DNA of 64,000 nucleotides, taken from Blepharisma japonicum. Lineage: Eukaryota > Ciliophora > Heterotrichea > Heterotrichida > Blepharismidae. The notes beneath the pieces were generated by a model. That model saw only the letters and a program-made list of their open reading frames with translations. It was not told where the DNA came from and did not search any database. Position 1 is the stretch's first letter. Every line of letters starts with the position of its first letter. Shown here piece after piece: positions 26,259-36,639 of this stretch. The position numbers and the translations under genes are program-made. The stretch is from contig CATKHK010000055.1 in the NCBI GenBank assembly GCA_949751835.1, forward strand, positions 248,001-312,000. The letters are read 5' to 3'.

Positions 26259-29200
26259 TTAAAGATTGCTGATCATATTATAGAAATAGCCTCCTTGACT
26301 CATTAAATCTTCTCTTGTTCCGATTTCTAAAATTTTTCCACTTTCGAGCACCATTACTTGATGAGCTTCTGAAATTGTCTTAAGTCTATGAGCAATCATT
26401 ATAACAGTTTTTCCAGCCATTACATCTTTTATAGCTGAAAGTAGCAAGAGCTCAGTCTTAGGATCCAGAGCACTTGTAGCTTCGTCGAAGATTAATATTT
26501 TCGGATTTCGTATAAGGGCTCTGGCAATCGCAATACGTTGTTTTTGTCCTCCGCTGAGTTGGCTTCCTTTAATACCAACTTGACGATCAAAGCCTTCAGG
26601 GTATTTTGGATCTGTAATAAATTCAATAGCTTGAGATTTTTTGGCAGCTTCTTCAATTTCTTCTTGGGAAGCTTTGATTCCATAAGCAATATTTTCTGCG
26701 ATAGAACCTGTAAAAAGCACTGGCTCCTGACCAACAAGTCCGATTTGGCTTCTTAAATACTTAAGGTTGTATTCTTTTATATTGAGATCATCAATTAAGA
26801 CTGACCCGTTTAATGGATCATAAAGTCTTAATATCAGTTGGATGACTGTTGATTTTCCTGAGCCTGTTCTTCCAATAATGGCAAAATGAGTTCCTGGATT
26901 GACAACAAAACTAAGAGATTTGACTGCCATATAGTTTCTGTTAGGATAACTGAAGTTAACCTCTCTAAATTCAATTTTGCCTTCTAGTTCTTTCCTTTCT
27001 CCTTCTTTACTGTTAATCTGGATAGTTGGCTGGTACTCTAAAATCTTGAAAAGCCTTTTTGCAGCTTCTACTCCATTTTTAACATCTGGGGCATAGATGC
27101 CTGCCAAGAAAAAGCCATAAGATCCAAACATGCAGGTCATCATTGCAACTGTCATATTTTTATAGGTATCGAGATCTTCTACAACTATTTTACCGCCCCA
27201 CCAGAATAATAATGCATAAGCACACCAAATTAACCCAAAGCCTAGCCCATATGTAATTCCGGAGTATTTTGCTTTTTTCCTGATACCAGCAAACTCTTCT
27301 TTTGTTGGCTCCAAATATTTGTCTAGCATAATAGTCTCTAAATTAAAAGCTTTTGCAGTCCTGTAATTCATAATAGCATCAGCAGCCTGAGATGTAGTAG
27401 ACTCATAATTAAATTTAACGACTCCAACTGACTGAGCCATAAATGCAGCTGCTGTTGAAAAAATGATGATTGGAATGATGGCTAAGAAAACTAAACACAT
27501 CCTCCAAGAATAGCCAGCAGCAACTCCATGGGCAACTGCTAAAGAGCTGACAAGCCCAAGAACGATCCCTATCATGTGCCCACCCAGTCCATTAACTTTC
27601 TCACAGTCATTGCAAAGTCTTGCTGAAAGCGCACTACAGTTATTTTCAGGCAAGTCAAAAAACGCAGTCTCATACTTAAGTAAAGCTTTAAAGCTTTCAC
27701 GTCTCATTTTTTCAGTGATGTTTGCGCTCATTTTTGGATAGCCTACTGATTCAAACATCAATCCAAGCGATACAAAAAAGGCTATAAGGAATATATATCC
27801 AGCATATTCTGAGCTTTTTGAAATCATATCGCTACCTTGATATGCCAGTACAAAAGTTTCTTTACCAACAAACATTCCTACTAGAGGGTATCCAGCGCCT
27901 ACTAAAAGGGACCCAACCATCCCTAAGTAAAGCCACCCTCTTTCACTTTTGCTCATAGACATCATTTTTTTCCTCACATCAGACGGATTGTAATCTTCAA
28001 CAACTTGCTGTGCTTCTTTGCTTTTCAATACTTCTAGATCAGTGGCCTTCGCTATGTTTTGGTCCTCATCTTCATTTTTCTGTTGAATTTTTTGCATTTG
28101 TATAAGATGGTAATATTTTGATTTATTTTTCATAAGTTCTTTGTGACTTCCGTATTCCAAGACAACTCCTTGGTCAATCATTATAATGAAGTTTGAGTCT
28201 CTGATTGTGAGCAGGTTCTGAGCTATTGTAATTCTCGTGGAATTTGGCATAGCTTTGTCAATAGCTTCCACTACTGCTTGCTCTGTTTGGCGGTCCAAAG
28301 CACTGGTAGCTTCATCTAATAGGAGAATTTTGGGATTTCTAATAAAGGCTCTTGCAATAGCAATTCTTTGTTTTTGCCCTCCAGATAGCTGAGAACCTTT
28401 TGTGCCTGCAGAGGTTGAGTATTTGTCAGGTAATGACATAATAAAGTCATGAGCGCCTGCTTCCTTGGCTGCAAATTCGATTTCTTCTTGTGAAGCATTA
28501 AGTTTTCCATATCTTATATTTTCATAAATACTTGTATTAAAAAGAAGTGGCTCTTGGCTGACAAGTCCAATGTTTTCTCTTAGGAAACTTATTGAATAGT
28601 CCATAATATTGTTACCATCAATAGTTATAGTCCCTGAAGTTGGTTCATAGTACCTCAGAAGAAGCTGAACAATTGTGCTTTTTCCTGATCCGGTACTACC
28701 TACAACTCCTAGCCTTTGACCTGGCTCAAGATCAAAGCTCATACCTTTAAGGATTTCTGATCCTGGAGCTGATGGGTATGCAAATTTAACATCGCGGAAT
28801 GAGACAGCTCCGCTAATCTCCTTTCTGCTGTCTCCTTGGGTGAGTTTCGATTTTGTGCTGATGATTTCATTAATACTGCGTACAGCTACTCTTCCCTGAC
28901 TTATTAGTTTAAGACTCGGAACACACAATGAAATATTGTTAAAAGCCATCAAGCTTACCCACATGACAGTTATGACCATCGATAAGTCATATTCTTGTCC
29001 TCCGGTCCAGTTTTCTTCATTTTTATCTATGAACCAGGCACCAACGATAAAGATTACCCCATTCATGAACATAAAAGACCCCATCCCTAAGGCAGTTCCT
29101 CCTCCAACTTTAAGTCCAGCTGTAATCATTGATTTTTGTGAGTCCTTAATTCTTTCTGTATATTTCTTCGCTTCGTGCTTCTGGCCATTCATCGAAGAAA

Positions 29201-29927
29201 CAGTTTTGATTTCTTGCAAAGCTTCTTCTGCTACTCCTCCAGCTGCTTTATAAGATGTGTCAGCCATTTTTGAATTTTGCTCAAGTCCTTGATGGGTCAG
29301 GATAAATCCTGCTGTCACTGTAGGCATGAATATGAAGCAGAATAGTGTCAGCTGAAGTCCTTTGACTATTGCTATGATGATCGAGGAGATTATCATACTG
29401 GCACCTTGTACAAGTATAACTTGTTTGTCACCTGTAGCTCTTTCAATCATTAAGGTCTCTGTTGCTATAGACTGAGGAAGTTCAGCTACATTTCTAAGGT
29501 CAAACCATGAAGGGTCTGAATTTATGATGGCTTTGAAAAATTCTCTTCGGTAGTGAAATCCTTGCCTTGCTCCAACATTAACAAGGCACATGACGGCAAG
29601 TGTTCCAGCAATTGTGAAGACAACGGCTGAGCCAATAAGTTCATAACATACAATTTTTGAAGCATCGTAAAATTCATTCTTTGAGGTGTTTTCGTCCATA
29701 CTTCCAAAGAAATCTCCCATGAAGAGAAAGAAAAGGGGTTGGATTGCTCCAAGGGCTGCAGAAGAGATGAAGCCAACTATAAAGAGAAATAAGTCAGTGT
29801 AGGTGGCGTATTTGTATAATTCTTTAAGAGTTCCTTTTCCTTTTGGAGTTTCAGTCTTTTTGTCTCCTAATGGAGTGTCCTCGTCTGAATCTCTGACTTT
29901 CATTTTATTATTAATTCCATTGATCAT
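26259..29927 (-). CDS. Full-size ABCB (MDR/P-glycoprotein type) ABC transporter
   Basis: 1,222-aa ATP-driven membrane transporter with the order TMD1-NBD1-TMD2-NBD2. NBD1 has Walker A GSTGSGKST near residue 409, signature LSGGQ and Walker B ILLLDEATSALD. NBD2 has GRTGSGKST near 1017, LSGGQ and ILIFDEATSALD. Both NBDs have Q-loops (VSQEP, VGQEP). The H-loop of NBD2 is canonical (IAHRL), but NBD1 has IAQNL, with Gln in place of His, so site 1 may hydrolyse ATP poorly. The first helix follows a charged cytosolic N-terminus (residues 1-38), and each TMD has about six helices. The frame is intact, with no TGA and no intron; it starts at ATG 29925-29927 and stops at TAA 26259-26261. The substrate is unknown; lipids, peptides or drugs are all possible. 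Confidence 0.96.
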   Translation of the reverse strand: MINGINNKMKVRDSDEDTPLGDKKTETPKGKGTLKELYKYATYTDLFLFIVGFISSAALGAIQPLFFLFMGDFFGSMDENTSKNEFYDASKIVCYELIGSAVVFTIAGTLAVMCLVNVGARQGFHYRREFFKAIINSDPSWFDLRNVAELPQSIATETLMIERATGDKQVILVQGASMIISSIIIAIVKGLQLTLFCFIFMPTVTAGFILTHQGLEQNSKMADTSYKAAGGVAEEALQEIKTVSSMNGQKHEAKKYTERIKDSQKSMITAGLKVGGGTALGMGSFMFMNGVIFIVGAWFIDKNEENWTGGQEYDLSMVITVMWVSLMAFNNISLCVPSLKLISQGRVAVRSINEIISTKSKLTQGDSRKEISGAVSFRDVKFAYPSAPGSEILKGMSFDLEPGQRLGVVGSTGSGKSTIVQLLLRYYEPTSGTITIDGNNIMDYSISFLRENIGLVSQEPLLFNTSIYENIRYGKLNASQEEIEFAAKEAGAHDFIMSLPDKYSTSAGTKGSQLSGGQKQRIAIARAFIRNPKILLLDEATSALDRQTEQAVVEAIDKAMPNSTRITIAQNLLTIRDSNFIIMIDQGVVLEYGSHKELMKNKSKYYHLIQMQKIQQKNEDEDQNIAKATDLEVLKSKEAQQVVEDYNPSDVRKKMMSMSKSERGWLYLGMVGSLLVGAGYPLVGMFVGKETFVLAYQGSDMISKSSEYAGYIFLIAFFVSLGLMFESVGYPKMSANITEKMRRESFKALLKYETAFFDLPENNCSALSARLCNDCEKVNGLGGHMIGIVLGLVSSLAVAHGVAAGYSWRMCLVFLAIIPIIIFSTAAAFMAQSVGVVKFNYESTTSQAADAIMNYRTAKAFNLETIMLDKYLEPTKEEFAGIRKKAKYSGITYGLGFGLIWCAYALLFWWGGKIVVEDLDTYKNMTVAMMTCMFGSYGFFLAGIYAPDVKNGVEAAKRLFKILEYQPTIQINSKEGERKELEGKIEFREVNFSYPNRNYMAVKSLSFVVNPGTHFAIIGRTGSGKSTVIQLILRLYDPLNGSVLIDDLNIKEYNLKYLRSQIGLVGQEPVLFTGSIAENIAYGIKASQEEIEEAAKKSQAIEFITDPKYPEGFDRQVGIKGSQLSGGQKQRIAIARALIRNPKILIFDEATSALDPKTELLLLSAIKDVMAGKTVIMIAHRLKTISEAHQVMVLESGKILEIGTREDLMSQGGYFYNMISNL

Positions 29928-30917
29928 CAGATCAAATTAGCATGATGTTAATTTCTCCAATGGATAATTAGAACAGAAATAGAGACTAACTAGACTGATG
30001 AGTTCTATTCTACCTTAAATCAATTAGTTTTTTGGTTAAAAAAGAAAACTCTAGATAGTCTCTCTAGGAGAGATTAAATTTGATTTTTTATTGAATCTTA
30101 AGAGAAAAATAATTTTTCGAATAGAATCTAAATAGATGCTACTTGTTTTAGTCTTAAAATCCTAAAATCTTGGCTAAAAGTCTTAGCAGTTAATAGTTTC
30201 GATAATTTTTGAATGATCTGATGAACTGTCTGTATAGATAAAGAAATTAAAAAATAAGCAGTTTTAAAGTAAAATAGTAAAGAGAATAATTGTTCTGTGG
30301 TCAACAGAAGAGAATTTGAATTTTTTGGCTTCTGGATAGGGTATATGGAAGAATTGCCTTATAAATAGGTAAAGGGTTCAAAAACTATTAAGTACTTAGG
30401 AATTTAATCAGATGCCAAACTTAGAGACAAGAAACTCGAAAGCGCTTTTTAAAAGTCGAGATTCTTCTAAAAAAGATAAATTTAAATTAATTTTTTGAAA
30501 ATCTAATTAGAAGTAAGCAATTAAAAATTTTAAACAAATTTCTCTTGTCATTTTATGTTGGTAACTAGTTAAGCTAAGCTAGAATTCAAGCTTTTAAAAT
30601 TACCATAAACAATTTGGATGATTAGAAACCATATTTTATGTTTGCTTATATTACAAAATCCCTTTATTATTAGAAATACTTCTTTTTCAAGCTATTTAAA
30701 CAAAACTTAAAAATAAAAGAAAGCTGGGAAACAAAGGAATCTTAAATCATAAGATAAAATAAAATATTCTGCTTTAAAATCTCAATATAAATAATTATAT
30801 TGATAAATAATTCTAGGTAAAGAAGATTAAGTCTATAGCCTAGAATTAATGCAATTTCAAACTATAAATTATGCTAATAAGTACTTTCAATGCAAAAACA
30901 CTTTTTATTGACAACAA
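29928..30917. other. Intergenic, about 1 kb, upstream of the ABC transporter
   Basis: AT-rich DNA between the ABC transporter start and the stop of the next minus-strand gene. No coding frame, tRNA or clear repeat was seen. It is unusually long for this gene-dense window, so an unrecognised non-coding RNA or extended regulatory region cannot be excluded. Confidence 0.5.
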
Positions 30918-31409
30918 TTAAATTATGATGCATCGGCTTTCTTTTCTCTTTTCATCAGCAATTAAGCATGATTGGCATCATCAGCTATGCCCTATTTCAT
31001 TTCTTTCAATTGCAACATTCAATACTTGAGCTTTGCTTATTTTACTTGAATATATATTTTCGACTTCTTTTATTTCAGGCTTTATATCTAGGCCAAAAAT
31101 TTTATCTTTAACTTCTTCTTTATCATCTTCCTCTATTGTAATTATTGAGCTTTCCACAACAAAAGCTTGATTCATATCCTCTTTGCCTTCTGATTCTTCA
31201 AAAGGCCCTCCGAAATTATCAAAATACTCTTCCCCTTTGCTTTCACTAGACTTAGAAAAAAATGAGCCTTTCAAATCATCGAGGGCAGCATCAAAACCTG
31301 AAAAATTTTCTGTGTCAAAAGAAAGATCTAGCTCGAGCCCTTTATCTGGTGGAGAGTCTTGTGCAGCTTTTCTCGATTGGCGCTTTGAAGATTTATGTTT
31401 ACTAGACAT
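30918..31409 (-). CDS. Small acidic protein with adaptor-binding-like motifs
   Basis: 163 aa when two consecutive TGA codons (30978-30983) are read as Trp; the stop is TAA at 30918-30920. The N-terminus is basic (MSSKHKSSKRQSRK), the middle highly acidic. It repeats aromatic-acidic motifs (FSGFDAALDDL, EYFDNFGGPFEES) resembling the short linear motifs that bind clathrin adaptor ear domains, plus LELDLSF, loosely clathrin-box-like. The Trp-Trp-Cys C-terminus (GHSWWCQSCLIADEKRK) is unusual. The protein is otherwise predicted disordered. A role in vesicle coat assembly is a guess from motifs alone; the gene call rests on the clean frame and composition. Confidence 0.65.
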
Positions 31410-31566
31410 AGTTTAAATAAATAAAGGAACTGCGATTATGGGAAATTTATTCAATACTTTTTAAATCTCGAAAATGTTATAATAATTTTTATATATCCAA
31501 CTAAAATTACCTCATAAGCGAAAATTTTTTATTTCAACCATAAAGAATTATTAAAGAATCATAATA

Positions 31567-34132
31567 TTATTCCAAACTCGCTTTACCTATCTCATCTGAA
31601 TGCAATAATTTTTCCTTTGCTGCTTCTAACTGTGCATGCTGCTTTATCAAATCAGTCCTAATTTCCTCTTCAGTTTTTTCAATCTAAATATCGTTTACCG
31701 TTCTCAAATTTTCCAATTCTTCAATCAGTCTTTTCCTCAAATCTTCTAATTTCGCATCCTTTTGAGACTGTTCTGCTAATAAATCCTTTATTTCATTTGC
31801 TAACCTTGCCGCTTCTTTGAATTGTTTGCTTGCCGCAGCTGTTTTCTTTTCTGCTTCTAAGCCTGGGATTTTGTTACTAATTTCTCTGATTTTATCTTCT
31901 TCTTGGCGTACGATTTCCCTGAGTGACTCTGTTTGCTGCTTATTTACATTATAATACTCTTGGGCATCTTTTAAAACTTTTTCTTTTTCTTGGACTTGCT
32001 TTTCGCTTTCAGAAATTTCTTTTAAGCACTCTTCCCTAGCAAGAATCAGCTCATCAAGTCTGTCTTTTTCAGATTTTAATAGAGATGCACAGTCTTCTAG
32101 TGACTCTAGTTGACCGCTTTGCTCTTCGAACTTCTGAGTCTGTGATTCAGTTTCAACTGAAAATGCAACCTTTCTGCTTGAAAGACTTTCTTGGGAATTT
32201 TTTATTTCTTGCAGTTCACTTGAAATTTTTTGTTGTATTTCTTGGCTAGATGACAGCTCATCTTCGAATTCCTGCATGCTTTCATACAGCTTTGACTCTG
32301 CAAGAGATAAGCTTTGACGAAGCTCTTTCGATTTCTGTGTTTTTTCTTTGAGAATTCTTTGAAGCTCTTCAATCTCAGACTCTAGCGAAGAGAGTTCAGA
32401 TTCTAATGTACTTTTTTCATCTTTAAGTGATTGGGTCTTTTCATTGATTTTACTTTGTAAAACTTCATAGCTTTCTTTGGCATCCACTTCAGTGCTTTCG
32501 AGAATTTTTTCTTGCTCACTCAGATACTCTTCTTCTTGCTGGAAGCTTTCTTGATTTTCTTTTGAGAGAATCTCGAAGTCTTCTTTATTTTTCTTTAAGA
32601 GTTTTTCAAACTCAGTACGATACTTTGCACTTAATTCATTAGTTGTATTGATCCATACATTTTGAGATTTGTAAATTTCTGTTTTGGAGATTTCCAATTC
32701 TGAGTATAAGTTTGAATTTTCATTTAATTTGGAGTGGTTTGACTCTATTAAAGATCTAAGCTCACCTATTTCTTGGTGATAGTTGTCTGCAGTTTCAAAA
32801 TCATCATTTGCTGCAGCTATGTCTTCAGCCTCCTCAAGCTTTTTTATCTTTTCCTCGGCGTCTAATATCTCTTGTCCTAGCTGAATGCTCTGTTCTTTAA
32901 TTCTTTCTTGCTCTTTTGTTTTTTCTTTAATTTGATTAGAAAATTCTTGAATGGTGCTCTTTATCATTTCTTTCAAGGTTTCAGGATTTTCATAAATTTC
33001 TCTTTCCTTTCTTTCCTTTTCCTGCTTTAATTGCTCTTCTTTGGCTTTATTCAATTTTTCTTCTTGTTCTTTTCGCTTTTTTTCTTCAATCATTTTTTTG
33101 AAGCTATTTTCTTGAGAAGATTCAGTCCTCTTCTCTTTGAATCCTTCCTGCTTTTTCTCTTTTTGAGGCAAAGAAAATGGTGTTTCTGCCTTTTTGTCTT
33201 TATAAATGACTTCTTCATCTTTTGGCAATTTAAATCCCTTTTCTTCTGATCTTTCTTCTTTACTTGGCAATGAAAAAGGCTTGGAGGTTTCTTCAATTGT
33301 ATTTGGCTTTTTTTCTTTGGCTGGCAAGAAAAATGGTTTTGGTTGATCTTCGGCAATTTCTTTCTTTTCTTTGGGTGGTAAATAAAAACCCTTTGATGGT
33401 TCCTCAGAATTTTCTTGCCTTTTTTCTTTGAGATTCATAAAAAGAGGCTTAGGCGAATCTTCTGGAGTTTCTTTCTTTTCTTTAAAATATCCACTCACAT
33501 CTTCTGAATTTACTGATCTTGTCTCACTTCCAGCGCTTTCTTCAGTTTCTGACTCCCCAAATCTCATTTTTCTTGATTTCGCGAAAAATGATGCTTCTTC
33601 TTTGTCATCAGGATAATCTGTAAACTGTTTTGTCGATTTAAAGTTTGTCCCAATTGCCTCTTCTCTTTCTAATTTATTTTCACTCACACTTCTAGATTTT
33701 TCATGTGAAACTTTTTTGAATTCTTCGTGCTTTATAGTTGGCTCAGTTTTAGGTATTTCTAGGCTTGCAAAAGGATCACTTGTTGAAGAATTCATCGTGA
33801 ATCCTCCTCTATCAGAAGCATTATTAAAAGCGTCACTATGAGAAAGCCCAGCTTGAAATGGAAAACCTTGAGAATTTTGTCTTAGATTTGAAGATATATC
33901 ATCAGACATCATTGGTGGCTTAGAAGCCGGCATAGGGAGTTGTGGAGGAACATAATCGCTTGCCTTTTCCTGCTGTACATTTTTAGATGTCTGTCTGACT
34001 GAAAGTCCTGAAAACATATTCATAGGTGCAGGCGAAGGAGCAGGAGCTGGAGGTAGGTTTGGCTTTTGCCTTGACTCTTCTTTCTTAGTTCCAAATATCG
34101 CTAAATTAGTCCTTACTTGAAAGAAAAGACAT
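31567..34132 (-). CDS. Coiled-coil protein with UVR-like motifs and a KPFxLPxKEKK repeat
   Basis: 844 aa after removing two introns (16 nt at 34101-34116 and 15 nt at 31684-31698). The true start is ATG 34130-34132 (MSFLS then TIFGTKK), not the internal Met at 34023. Residues 1-190 are Pro/Ser-rich and disordered, with a DPF motif (SDPFASL) of the type that binds AP-2. About residues 205-315 hold six degenerate copies of a roughly 20-residue unit with FxLPxKEKK. From about 330 on it is nearly continuous coiled coil. Two UVR-like helical hairpins lie near 435 (DDFETADNYHQEIGEL) and 762 (KQFKEAARLANEIKDL). It starts 45 bp from the stop of the next gene upstream. It is probably a cytoskeletal or vesicle-associated scaffold; no orthologue is recognised. 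Confidence 0.8.
31684..31698 (-). other. 15-nt intron, last intron of the coiled-coil gene
   Basis: GTAAACGATATTTAG, phase 0; retained it would end the protein at ENLRTVNDI. Removed, the frame continues IEKTEEEIRTDLIKQ to a TAA at 31567-31569 in matching coiled-coil composition. Confidence 0.85.
34101..34116 (-). other. 16-nt intron, first intron of the coiled-coil gene
   Basis: GTAAGGACTAATTTAG splits a 16-nt first coding exon (ATG TCT TTT CTT TCA A) from the rest. It is phase 1; because 16 is not a multiple of 3, splicing is needed to join the start to the main frame. Confidence 0.85.
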
Positions 34133-34177
34133 TTATTATATTATTGCCCTAATATTGAAACACTGCTGATTATTTAT

Positions 34178-36028
34178 CTACCCTTCAAATGTTTTAAAAG
34201 CAGAAATTATGGCTAGAAATTGTCCTGGGTGGATATCATTAGAAATGGAAAACAAAACCTGTTCTTCTGGCAGCACTTCAAGCTTCAAGCCCATCTGCTC
34301 ATTCTGGTATTCGATTTCTTCATCTTCTACCAATTTTGGTTGTTTTAATTTTTGACATAAAGCATCCTATATATAATTTACCAAATTGTTATAATCCATT
34401 ACATCCTGCAATCGATTCCGAATTCTCAAATAGTCTATATACAATTTTATATTCCTAGATGCTGCATGACTCTGGTCATTGCTAAAAAGCATTTTTCCAA
34501 AAGGACTATAAACGTACCTGTCAAGGCCTTCTTCTTCTGGAGTTAAGGAAATTGGAATAAACTGTTTATACTCGGAATAATAAAGATTTTTCATTGATTC
34601 TAATTTAATTTCTGCTCCCATCCTTTCAATTTTAGTTCATGTGCATGGCAAAAATGCTCTCTGGGCAAGTTTTAAATCTTCTCCTAAAATATAAATTTGT
34701 GCAGTATATGGATAGCTTGAGACTTCTTCATAAAACTGCTGAGTAAGCTTCAAAACTTTTTCGTGCAAAAGTTGATATTCCCCATCACCTTTAAATCCTG
34801 AGTGGTCAATAAAATAGATATTTAGTTCATTAACTGATAAATCGACAATAGCCTGTATTGCTTTAATCATTACATTAGCAGTATCTTCTTTTATCGCCCT
34901 GTTTACTTCTCCTTTAAAAGTTGGGCACTCTTTAACAATCATGTTTCTTTGATTCTGCAATATATTGAAGATAGAGTCTAAAAGATAGTCTTTCAGCATA
35001 TAAAACACATGCCTTCTTCATATTATTATCATAAGCCTCAACACTGTGAACGGCGGCATTTTTGGGGCATTAGGCCAATGTATGTCATAGCTTTGATTAA
35101 TCAAAATGCTGAACGCTAAAAATATTTTGTCTAACCAATAAATGCTTGCACAAAAAGCATCCCACTACATAGAATATACCCTTAAACAATATTCACTCAA
35201 TAATTCTGTGGCTTCTTCAATTAAATTTAAACAATTCCAGCTAGCCACACAATGGATTTTAATTGTTTTTTTCAGTGTACAAAAAAGTTTTATTATCAAT
35301 GGACTGGCGTTAATCAATTTATTTTGAAAATAAGTCGTCAATAAAGTGTTATCAAAATCACCTGAGCTTGAATAGCAGGTCGACTGATTTCCTGAACTTC
35401 CTAACGATAAACTTTTATTTATATCACATTTATTTCCTTTCAAAGCCCATTTAATTATAGCTATTTGATCGATGCTGACATTATCTCCAATCTAAATAAT
35501 GTTTACCTCGTCAATAAGATTTTGATTCATGACCCCCTCAATTATCATTTCAGATTCGGTTGGGAGATTGAAACCAATTTGAGAAGGCTCTTCAAATATG
35601 TGCGCTAATAAGTCTTGGATAATAGTAGGGAACGTTTTAGGCTCACGGCGAAGTGGTGGGGGTGGAAGTAAAGGCTCTTGAAGGGTCAAAAACACTTCAC
35701 GCCGTAAAGTGTCTAAGTCGTCATGTGTAAAACTGTCACCTTTTAGAAGAAGCCAGGAGTGACGGGTTTGGATCAGCTTTTTTAAGAGATGCCTCCAGTG
35801 AGGCTCACGAGTGGGCTTGTAAAGATACTCATCACCTTTATAGATTGAGCTAAATATTAAATACCCAAAAATATCATAATTCCCAAAATAAACCCTCAAG
35901 CATTCACGTTTCCATAATTCGTCCTTTTTTGATACAGAGTTGAATAGCTTATTTACTTGACCAAATGAAAGCAAATCCCTGAATGTCAAATGACGAGCAA
36001 TTATAAAGAGAATGTTTGCTGTGTTCAT
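34178..36028 (-). CDS. F-box protein with a cullin-repeat-like C-terminal half
   Basis: 601 aa from four exons after removing three 15-nt introns; the start is ATG 36026-36028 and the stop TAG 34178-34180. Residues 1-50 are a good F-box (NILFIIARHLTFRDLLSFGQ, then VNKLFNSVSKKDELWKREC), the module that binds Skp1. From about residue 265 the pattern follows cullin N-terminal repeats. It has a W..F..S...L..IF block, then WRRHVFYMLKDYLLDSIF, matching the cullin TWRD helix, and then LTQQFYEE, YILGEDLKLAQRAFLPCTW and EEEGLDRYVYSPF, matching the FY.rES, Y..kaE.rL.eE..r...yL..sT and eDL.rMY.L segments. There is no cullin-homology/NEDD8 domain. It probably acts in SCF-type ubiquitination. The cullin match is my alignment by eye and should be searched. 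Confidence 0.72.
34367..34381 (-). other. 15-nt intron 3 of the F-box gene
   Basis: GTAAATTATATATAG, phase 0, ending with in-frame TAG. Removal joins YNNL to DALCQKLKQPKLVEDEE, open to TAG at 34178-34180. Confidence 0.85.
35165..35179 (-). other. 15-nt intron 2 of the F-box gene
   Basis: GTATATTCTATGTAG, phase 0. Removal joins SEYCLR to WDAFCASIYWLDKIF, which is continuous with the cullin-like pattern. Confidence 0.88.
35492..35506 (-). other. 15-nt intron 1 of the F-box gene
   Basis: GTAAACATTATTTAG, phase 0. Removal joins NQNLIDE to IGDNVSIDQIAIIKWALK, linking the F-box exon to the downstream exons in one frame. Confidence 0.85.
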
Positions 36029-36639
36029 TTTTTAAGTGTTTATTAAATTAATAGATTTGAGTAGGAGCTGAGATATTAGAAATTATATAGAAATTGGACT
36101 TAGCCAAAAAAGGGAAAATTTTAGTTTCTTAATAGATTTTATTTAAATTAATAAATTCCATAAATTAAAGTTTTTTAGAATCTAGAAAGGCAGCAAACCC
36201 ATCTGGGTAAAATAATTCATTTTTATAAATTTGATTATTTATATAATGTTTAAAATAGTGTTTAAACCGTTTATATTTAATATCCCAAAAAGATTTTTGA
36301 TAAAGATATTACATGAAACTATAATTGATAAATTCTGTTTAAGGAATATATTAAGATGATATTTAAAAATAATTTTATGTTTTATGCTATCTCTTATCCT
36401 TCAATAAAATCTCGGTATAACATCCACAATTTGAAAATCTATTTTCAAAATTTGCTTTTTAGTCTCGTGAATTCATGCTGCTCCTTATTGCCAATAAATT
36501 GAATAATTATGTAATAACTTTTTAAATTATATAATTAAAACAAAAAACAATATTTTTTAATAAGTTGAATAATTAAATATCTAAATTTACTTTAAAAACT
36601 GAGATAATTAATGTCCTTTAAAATTATATTTATTATTAA
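36029..36639. other. Intergenic, upstream of the F-box gene
   Basis: 611 bp, very AT-rich, between the F-box gene start and the stop of the giant gene at 36640. No coding frame or RNA gene was seen. Confidence 0.5.

Noticed and set aside
28936-29253. 105-aa plus-strand frame
   Set aside because: Antisense to conserved ABC transporter sequence; no independent signal.
35180-35491. Treating the exon between 35180 and 35491 as a separate gene starting at TTG
   Set aside because: There is no ATG start, and the 15-nt introns on both sides join it in frame to the F-box exon and the cullin-like exon.
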